Positions 1 to 4,023 of a DNA stretch of 6,445 bases are shown here, piece after piece (position 1 is the first letter of the stretch; each line of letters begins with the position of its first letter). The stretch lies in contig JAKDLE010000176.1 of assembly GCA_030453005.1 (NCBI GenBank), positions 1 to 6,445 of the forward strand, written 5' to 3'. The position numbers and the translations under genes were made by a program. Below the pieces are notes generated by a model, which was not told the origin of the DNA, did no database searches, and was given only the letters and a program-made list of their open reading frames with translations. The DNA is from Pseudonocardia sp. GTDB taxonomy: Bacteria; Actinomycetota; Actinomycetes; Mycobacteriales; Pseudonocardiaceae.

Positions 1-231
1 GACCCTGCTGGCCAATTCGTTCGGGCCGAGCTGAGAGGCCCGGGCCGGGGGTGGCGGGTCCGACGGGGTGGAGGCCCGGCGCGGTGGTCGTTGCTGATCG
101 TGCAGCAGGTACTCGGCCTCCTGGAGCCCGCGTAGGCGCTGGACGATCAGCACCGTGGGTAGACGCACCGGCTCCGCCGCCACCTCGACTGGGACCGCGC
201 CGCAACGACGATCAGGGGCAGCGACGGGCAC
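1..231 (-). CDS. Probable gene fragment running off the left edge (unknown function)
   Basis: The minus-strand frame is open to position 1. From about 200 down to 1 nearly all codons end in G or C, as expected for a real gene here and unlike the other frames of this stretch. The peptide includes LPTVLIVQRLRGLQEAEYLL, a plausible amphipathic segment, then a Pro/Arg/Ser-rich stretch, and ends at the window edge with QLGPNELASRV. I do not recognise the family. The start is uncertain: 231 is a GTG chosen only because the coding signal fades above it. The last codons match codons at 461-488 on the other strand in the same register (LGPNELASRV against SRPEFASRV). This suggests kinship with the hypothetical gene that follows there. 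It could be a decayed fragment rather than a live gene. Confidence 0.3.
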   Translation of the reverse strand, partial: MPVAAPDRRCGAVPVEVAAEPVRLPTVLIVQRLRGLQEAEYLLHDQQRPPRRASTPSDPPPPARASQLGPNELASRV

Positions 232-488
232 GAGCCGGTCGGCCGGCCGTCGCCGGGTCGAGCAGTGATCACCGTCTGGCGCACGGTGCTGCGGTCGCCG
301 CTGCAGGAACGTGCGGCCGGTGGGGATCAAGGATGCCCGTGCCGGGCAAGATCGCTCCCACACGCACGTCAGTGCTCCGGTCGCCGCAGAGGCGTGCGGT
401 TCACGGTGATCTCCGCTGCGGGGATCGGTGGTGCCGCCGCGATCGGATCGCTCTGGGAGGCTCGAGGCCCGAATTCGCCAGCAGGGTC
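1..488. repeat. Imperfect inverted repeat, arms 1-27 and 461-488
   Basis: Read on the plus strand, positions 1-12 (GACCCTGCTGGC) are the exact reverse complement of 477-488. After one mismatch, AATTC, GGGCC and GAGC blocks also match, separated by a 4-base and a 2-base indel. Both arms translate to similar peptides when read outward as coding sequence (ELASRV and EFASRV). Inverted duplication of a coding segment is therefore more likely than IS terminal repeats. About 430 bases of poorly coding sequence lie between the arms. The left arm reaches the window edge, so the repeat probably continues outside. Confidence 0.5.
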
Positions 489-491
489 CCG

Positions 492-923
492 ATGGCGATC
501 AAAGCTGCGCCCTCGGTGAAGACGCGCGTCCTCGACCTCGCGGCTCCAGCAGCGACGGCCGTGTTCAACGTGGTCACCGCCGGATACGCCGAGTGCATCC
601 GGGACACCGTCGCGCGCAGCGGGCCTGCCCCGCTCTCCGATGCTCCGGAGCTGGTGGTGAAGTGCCTGCCCGTGCTGGCACAGATCAACGCCTTCGCCGT
701 CCAGCCGGTGGCGAAATTCGTCCAGGGCATCCTCGAGGACATCGACCTGGTCCGAGATGTCGCCCTCGACGCCAACGGTGAGGTCAGGATCGAGCGGCCC
801 GCGCTGCCGACCCCCAACCTCTACATCAGCACCGGCTACGAGCGCGGGGCGTTGTACGTCCACCCGGACTTCCCCGCGACCATTGGTCTCGACAACCACA
901 ACTACATCTCGGCGCTCACCTGA
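492..923 (+). CDS. Hypothetical protein, probably a truncated remnant of a longer gene
   Basis: From ATG 492 this gives 143 residues with strong G/C third-position preference, which makes real coding ancestry likely. The N-terminal third has an Ala/Val-rich segment (TRVLDLAAPAATAVFNVV). The middle is helical (ELVVKCLPVLAQINAF). The end is aromatic and His-rich (LYISTGYERGALYVHPDF, then DNHNYISALT). I do not recognise the family and assign no function. No clear Shine-Dalgarno precedes 492. The frame stays open upstream and the codons just before it (EFASRVP) resemble the left-edge gene fragment, so the ATG may be internal and the 5' end lost. After the TGA at 921-923 the same frame continues with coding-like codons (TDPAAGRTTATGVLNEP) up to a TAG at 975-977. 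There the IS110 debris begins. A premature stop plus loss of the 3' end fits best, so the product is unlikely to work. Confidence 0.5.
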   Translation: MAIKAAPSVKTRVLDLAAPAATAVFNVVTAGYAECIRDTVARSGPAPLSDAPELVVKCLPVLAQINAFAVQPVAKFVQGILEDIDLVRDVALDANGEVRIERPALPTPNLYISTGYERGALYVHPDFPATIGLDNHNYISALT

Positions 924-1219
924 ACCGACCCGGCCGCCGGGCGCACCACGGCGACGGGCGTGCTCAACGAGCCGTAGACACCGGTGCCCTCGATCCCGAC
1001 CAGCACCAGCGTGCCGAAGCCGCGCAACCACGCCAGCAACGCGGCGTAGCCGGCCGGGGTGGTCGGGAACTGCGCGGACCCCAGCATGCGTCCGGTGGCG
1101 TCGATCGCGGCGGCGGTGTGGGTGTCCTTGTGCGTGTCGACCCCGCCGGTCACCTCGACCAACAGCTCGGTGGCGGGCTCGTGCTGGGGTGCGGGATCGG
1201 GCTGTGTCATCGTGGGCAT
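902..1219 (-). pseudogene. IS110-family transposase, N-terminal fragment
   Basis: The start is ATG 1219, preceded by AGGA with a 5-base gap (AACAGGACAGCCATG). The peptide shows the IS110-type DEDD RuvC-like nuclease start: GVDTHKDTHTAA with the first Asp at residue 28, then a Rossmann-like strand, then LVLVGIEGTGVYG with the Glu at residue 77. Family proteins are about 340-420 residues. Here homology ends at about residue 83 (position 971), after which about 22 unrelated residues run to a stop at 902-904. The last two DEDD aspartates and the C-terminal serine-containing Tnp_20 domain are absent, so it cannot catalyse transposition. The break coincides with the end of the coding-like plus-strand frame of the neighbouring hypothetical gene. 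A deletion that took the 3' part of the IS and of its host gene would explain this. Confidence 0.85.
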
Positions 1220-1345
1220 GGCTGTCCTGTTCTCTCGACCGGGCAGGGCAGCACGCACCAGCCGGGCGGCGGACAAGACAGTGATGGGTGCCTGCGGCAC
1301 AGGCTCCTATGAGGTCACACCGCCATACCTGGTGAGTGCACAACG
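971..1345 (-). mobile_element. Remnant of an IS110-group insertion sequence (5' part and leader)
   Basis: The coding fragment (1219 to about 971) is preceded on its own strand by about 125 bases without a gene (1220 to about 1345). This has the character of an IS110 left end. It holds a short perfect hairpin (GTGCC/GGCAC around TGC, 1288-1300), an alternative overlapping stem (GCCTG/CAGGC, 1290-1304) and the transposase ribosome-binding site. IS110-group elements encode their bridge RNA in this non-coding left end, so part of one may survive here. The outer boundary is a guess, since IS110 elements lack long terminal inverted repeats. The right end of the element is missing. Confidence 0.55.
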
Positions 1346-1667
1346 AGCCCCGCAGCGGACCGAACGACAGATCCGCTTGAAGACCCGAAGTCAGTCAGGC
1401 GTTGGGTCAGGACGACCGCTGCGAGGCTCGCCTTCCATTGTCACTGTCAGCCGTCGTCTCCGTTCACGAACACCGACTCGCCCGTGCTCGGGGCGTTGAT
1501 CTTCTGCGGTCGTCACCGGATGTGCCTCCTCCGTTGCGTTGGGAGCGTCCGGTCGCCGCGCTGCTGCGGCGTTGCTGGTGCGTGGCCCAGGTCAGCGCCT
1601 CCGCGACCACGGGCTCACCAGGCAGCCCGAGGTTCGTCAGATGCGCCGTCACGCGGGGGGCGCCGCT
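1346..1667. other. No convincing gene; possible minus-strand relic at 1464-1652
   Basis: No frame holds a recognisable protein. The best coding signal is a minus-strand frame from GTG 1652 to a stop at 1464 (62 codons). Its first 25 or so codons have good G/C third positions and read VTAHLTNLGLPGEPVVAEAL. The rest is low-complexity Arg/Ser and no Shine-Dalgarno is present. It is best regarded as a relic or chance. A few coding-like minus-strand codons (KINAPSTGESVFVNGDDG, ending at a TGA at 1447-1449) are similarly orphaned. Confidence 0.3.
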
Positions 1668-1722
1668 GACCACAGCTCGACCACGGCAGGACCACGCGCC
1701 GACCACGGCATGACCACGCGGC
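1668..1722 (+). repeat. Five phased 11-bp direct repeats with GACCAC core
   Basis: GACCAC occurs at 1668, 1679, 1690, 1701 and 1712, each start exactly 11 bases after the last. The units are GACCACAGCTC, GACCACGGCAG, GACCACGCGCC, GACCACGGCAT and GACCACGCGGC. Units 2-3 and 4-5 also make a 22-bp higher-order repeat (20 of 22 identical). The spacing is close to one helical turn, so all cores lie on one face of the DNA. The array ends 66 bases before the ATG of the frameshifted gene at 1789. It could be a regulator or iteron-type binding array, or simple tandem slippage. No partner protein is evident in the window. Confidence 0.7.
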
Positions 1723-1788
1723 CGCCCACCCGGTTCCCGACCCTGGGCGCGCTGACACGACGGCGCGAGGCGAATGCAGGTGAGGGAC

Positions 1789-2279
1789 ATGGCCTGGGTG
1801 CACGACACCGGGTACGCGCCGGCCTACGACCACACCGGCTACCCCGTGTCCGTCCTGCTCGACGGCACCGAGACCGGCAGCAGCTCAGCTCGGATCGAGT
1901 CCGAGGTCACCGGCTGGCGCTCCGCATGCGAGTGCGCTGGCGCGGCATGCTGTTCTACCCGCGCAGCGAATGGCTCAGCGCGAGCGGTATCGCCCCGGAC
2001 GACGTCGACGGCTGGGAGACCGGCACCGCCACCTTCGCCGAGTGGCAACGCCACCTCGCCCGCGCCCTGCCGGAGCTCGCGGTACACGACCTGGCGAGGA
2101 AGCTCGCCGACATAGAGGAGCGGCTCCAGGCTGCGGTGCGCGCAGCTCGGTTTGCGGGTGTGTCGTGGTCACGCCTACGCACGGTGACGAACACAGCAAC
2201 GGCCAACTCCGCCCGGCTGCGCGGAACAACGGACGATCGGCACCGGCCGAAGAGCTCAGGCCCGTCGGTCGAACCGTGA
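1789..2279 (+). pseudogene. Conserved actinobacterial hypothetical protein, broken by a frameshift
   Basis: ATG 1789 has a good ribosome-binding site (GGTGAGGGAC just upstream), which favours it over the in-frame ATG at 1774. The first 49 codons read MAWVHDTGYAPAYDHTGYPV and onward to RIESEVTGWRSACEC. The matching continuation, WRGMLFYPRSEW then GWETGTATFAEWQRHLARAL, lies in another frame from 1938. Only two bases (1936-1937) separate the TGC codon from TGG, so one G has been lost from what was probably TGC-GGC-TGG. Repaired, the protein would have about 163 residues: an N-terminal part with two cysteines (CEC), a Trp-rich middle, then a helical stretch ELAVHDLARKLADIEERLQ that may form a coiled coil. 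The tail from about GVSWSRLRTV resembles a degraded helix-turn-helix. I recall similar small proteins from actinomycete mobile or plasmid-like regions, from memory only. Function is unknown. A sequencing error is possible. Confidence 0.6.
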
Positions 2280-2398
2280 CCGGACCGGCTCGCCACTGTG
2301 GCTTCAGGGCACGTTGATGACGGCACGCAAAACTCTGACATCCGTGCGGGGCGACACCCTGGGGATACCGGGAAACCAACGCGAGCGCGAGTGGGCGA

Positions 2399-2686
2399 CT
2401 ATGCGCGCGTTGTCCGACGGGTCGCCGCCCGTGCCATCGCTCGCTGACGGCGCGCGCGTGCCGACTGCAGAGCGAGGCGCACGAAATAGGCGGTCCTGGC
2501 GTGTTCGGCGCGCTCCGTAGGCGCCAGCACGCCGTCGGGGTCGACATCGTGTTCGAACCGCGCGTCCAACGCAGCGCGGGCCGGCGCCGTTGCGGCGCTA
2601 CGATCCGTGGTCCGGGCCCACCGAGCGTGTGCGGCGGCCCGGGCCTGCATCGACCGTTCGGAAGGCGTGCTGTTGTTGCGCGGCAT
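2399..2686 (-). CDS. Small conserved actinobacterial hypothetical protein (95 aa, basic)
   Basis: ATG 2686 to TAG 2399-2401 gives 95 residues. The pattern is recognisable: an N-terminal AAAHARWART-DRSAATAPAR block (residues 17-37), then RFEHDVDPDGVLAPTERAEHA (44-63), then AYFVRLALQSARARRQRA (67-83) and a very basic tail ending RRTTRA. From memory, small proteins with the pattern AHxxWAxTxDRxARTAPAR...DPxGxLxPxERxxRA...AYFxRLALxSARARR recur in actinomycete accessory regions. Their function is unknown to me. The two basic ends suggest nucleic-acid contact, which is inference. No Shine-Dalgarno precedes ATG 2686. An in-frame GTG at 2695 is equally possible, and longer frames upstream lack coding character. 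Unlike its neighbours it shows no sign of damage. Confidence 0.7.
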   Translation of the reverse strand: MPRNNSTPSERSMQARAAAHARWARTTDRSAATAPARAALDARFEHDVDPDGVLAPTERAEHARTAYFVRLALQSARARRQRAMARAATRRTTRA

Positions 2687-3042
2687 GGCCGACACGATGC
2701 GAAGGGCGCTTGGCTGGAGTGTGGTCTGGGCGTGGTTTCCCGTTGCTGCCACGTGGTCGGTGCGGAGACTGGAGGGATTCCTTCCCGAACTGGCTGTCCG
2801 GCATCGGTCTGCCGTTGAGCCGAGTCTCGTCGAATGCAACGCGGGCGCGGCTACCGCAGAGGGGAACGTTCTCGCGCTTGGATGCGCGCGTAGCCGGTCG
2901 GCGCCCCGGCTGCCCGTCGTTGTTCTGCGCCTGACAATCCGAGGCTTCTACGGAGCCGATGAGGCGGTATCGTCGAGGTGTTCGAACGCCAGGCCTGGTG
3001 ATCGTCAACTCGCCAGTTAAATTTGCGGCACAGCGCTTGCAT
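2687..3042. other. Intergenic stretch without a convincing gene
   Basis: Several frames are open on both strands, but none shows third-position G/C preference or a recognisable protein. Composition is more mixed than in the flanking genes, with an AT-rich pocket at 3016-3024 (TTAAATTTG), unusual in this DNA. It contains the upstream region of the small minus-strand gene that starts at 2686. I could not pick out a promoter with any certainty. Confidence 0.5.
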
Positions 3043-3066
3043 CTGAGCTGCGTACACGCAGCTCAG
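3043..3066. repeat. Perfect 11-bp inverted repeat with 2-bp centre
   Basis: CTGAGCTGCGT at 3043-3053 is the exact reverse complement of ACGCAGCTCAG at 3056-3066, with AC between. A 2-base loop is too tight for a good hairpin, so a dimeric protein-binding site, a recombination site or a cruciform is more likely than a terminator. CACAGCG occurs on both sides (3029-3035 and 3067-3073). It sits directly at the boundary between the worn accessory DNA and the orphan gene tail at 3078, where an excision, integration or deletion joint is expected. Confidence 0.6.
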
Positions 3067-3077
3067 CACAGCGGAGA

Positions 3078-3179
3078 CCGTTCGAGTACGACATCTACAC
3101 GGGTGAGATGTTCGCCCGCTCCGCGGCGGCCCAGGCCGACTTCCTGGAACGCACCCTCAAGGTCACGGCCCCGGCCTGA
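3078..3179 (+). pseudogene. Orphan C-terminal tail of a lost gene
   Basis: The frame from 3078 to TGA 3177-3179 reads PFEYDIYTGEMFARSA then QADFLERTLKVTAPA. Third positions are almost all G or C (TTC GAG TAC GAC ATC TAC ACG), as in the intact core genes. The coding character begins abruptly at about 3078, just after the inverted repeat, and no start codon with a binding site precedes it. About 33 residues of a normal chromosomal protein therefore remain, with the rest removed by insertion or deletion. The family cannot be told from this tail. It ends 13 bases before the convergent stop of the DsbA-family gene, a normal core-genome spacing. Confidence 0.6.
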
Positions 3180-3192
3180 CCCCTCGGGTCGG

Positions 3193-3903
3193 TCAGACCG
3201 CGCAGGAGCCGTCGGCGCAGGCGCCGCCGTCCCCGCCTCCGCCCGCGGGGGTGAGGACGTGGAGCGGGTGCGCCTCCGCCCAGGCCGTCTCCAGCACCTG
3301 CAGCAGGGCGTCGGCGGGCTGGGCCCCGGAGACGCCGTACCTCCCGTCGACGACGAAGAACGGCCCGCCGCGGATCCCGATGGCGTGGGCCTGGCGCACG
3401 GCGGCGCGGCCCTCGGCGGGGTAGCGGTCCGACGCCAGCACCTCGCGGGCCTCGGCCTCGTCGAGCCCGGCCTCGGCCGCGAGGCGCGCGAGCGTATCGG
3501 GGTCGCCGATCCGCTCACCGTCGGTGAGGTAGGCGGCGAGCAGACGCTCCTTCACCGCGTCCTGCACACCGCGGTCGGCGGCGAGGTGGATCAGCCGGTG
3601 CGCGTCGACGGTGTTGCCGCCCCGCGCCTGCTCCAGCCGGAACTCCCAGCCCTCGCCCGCGGCGGCCCCACTCATCTGGCCAATCATGTCGAGCGCCTGC
3701 TCCGGCGACGTGCCGTACTTCTCGGCGAGGTGCTCGGTGAGCGTGCCCTCGCGCTCGCGGGGCGCGGTGGGGTCGAGCTCGAAGCTGCGCCACCGCACGG
3801 TCACCTCGTCGCGGTGCGGGAACCGCTCCAGGGCCTTCTCGAACCGCCGTTTCCCGATCGCACACCACGGACACACGACGTCGGACCAGATCTCCACCTG
3901 CAT
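3193..3903 (-). CDS. DsbA-family thiol-disulfide oxidoreductase (FrnE type)
   Basis: The 236-residue protein begins MQVEIWSDVVCPWC, placing the thioredoxin-fold active site C11-P-W-C14 right after the first strand, as in FrnE/DsbA-like cytoplasmic proteins. There is no signal peptide, so it should act in the cytosol on thiols or as a disulfide isomerase. Residues about 45-155 form the inserted helical domain (the GEGWEF-RLEQARGGNTVDAHRL region is typical). GGPFFVVDGRYGVSGAQPAD (179-198) carries the cis-Pro loop (P181) and the family signature. The Gly-rich tail ends GACADGSCAV, giving a C229-X4-C234 pair like the second cysteine motif described for Deinococcus radiodurans FrnE. Length is normal for the family. 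ATG 3903 is chosen because it matches the family N-terminus. An in-frame ATG at 3957 adds 18 unlikely residues. The gene is divergent from the racemase-ACT gene, with 120 bases between the starts. Confidence 0.93.
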   Translation of the reverse strand: MQVEIWSDVVCPWCAIGKRRFEKALERFPHRDEVTVRWRSFELDPTAPREREGTLTEHLAEKYGTSPEQALDMIGQMSGAAAGEGWEFRLEQARGGNTVDAHRLIHLAADRGVQDAVKERLLAAYLTDGERIGDPDTLARLAAEAGLDEAEAREVLASDRYPAEGRAAVRQAHAIGIRGGPFFVVDGRYGVSGAQPADALLQVLETAWAEAHPLHVLTPAGGGGDGGACADGSCAV

Positions 3904-3970
3904 GCCCCGTCCAACCCCGGACGGCCCACCCGTGTTCCCTCGGCACGGTCCGGACATTCGGCCCTATACA

Positions 3971-3981
3971 CCGGTTACCGG
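3971..3981. promoter_or_regulatory. Candidate operator palindrome in the divergent promoter region
   Basis: CCGGTTACCGG is a perfect 5-bp-half-site palindrome around one base. It lies between the divergent starts of the oxidoreductase (3903) and racemase-ACT (4024) genes, next to a TATACA box (3965-3970). It is the only neat dyad in this 120-base gap. It is short and could be chance in GC-rich DNA. Confidence 0.25.
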
Positions 3982-4011
3982 CCCGAAATACAGTCGATGC
4001 CATCTTGGCCC

Positions 4012-4017
4012 TATCGT
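4012..4017 (+). promoter_or_regulatory. Candidate -10 box for a leaderless transcript of the racemase-ACT gene
   Basis: TATCGT fits the actinobacterial TANNNT -10 pattern and ends 6 bases before ATG 4024. Transcription would therefore start at or next to the A of the start codon. No Shine-Dalgarno stands before 4024, as expected for a leaderless mRNA. No good -35 hexamer is visible. Confidence 0.4.
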
Positions 4018-4023
4018 GGCGTC

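Noticed and set aside
1..488. IS terminal inverted repeats bounding a 490-bp element
   Set aside because: Both arms are in coding register with similar peptides, and nothing between them resembles a transposase or a MITE-like structure.
51..491. N-terminal extension of the hypothetical gene up to ATG 51
   Set aside because: Codon third positions are not biased and the peptide is low-complexity Arg/Pro/Ala, so coding starts at or near 460-492.
921..923. TGA read as selenocysteine or recoded stop
   Set aside because: No SECIS-like hairpin is evident next to it and the gene is otherwise damaged, so a nonsense mutation or natural end is simpler.
369..1343. 324-codon minus-strand open frame
   Set aside because: It overlaps the plus-strand gene at 492 and the IS110 fragment in the wrong frame. 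Its composition is Arg/His/Gly-rich, as typical of shadow frames in GC-rich DNA.
1668..1722. CRISPR array
   Set aside because: The units are 11 bp and contiguous, with no unique spacers of 25-40 bp and no cas genes.
1539..2279. 246-codon frame taken as one intact protein
   Set aside because: Its first half is not coding-like. The natural N-terminus of the second half lies in another frame, from ATG 1789 with a good ribosome-binding site.
3178..3199. Rho-independent terminator between the orphan tail and the oxidoreductase gene
   Set aside because: GACCC/GGGTC (3178-3190) and GGTC/GACC (3191-3199) are only 4-5 bp stems overlapping coding ends with no T-run, too weak to call.
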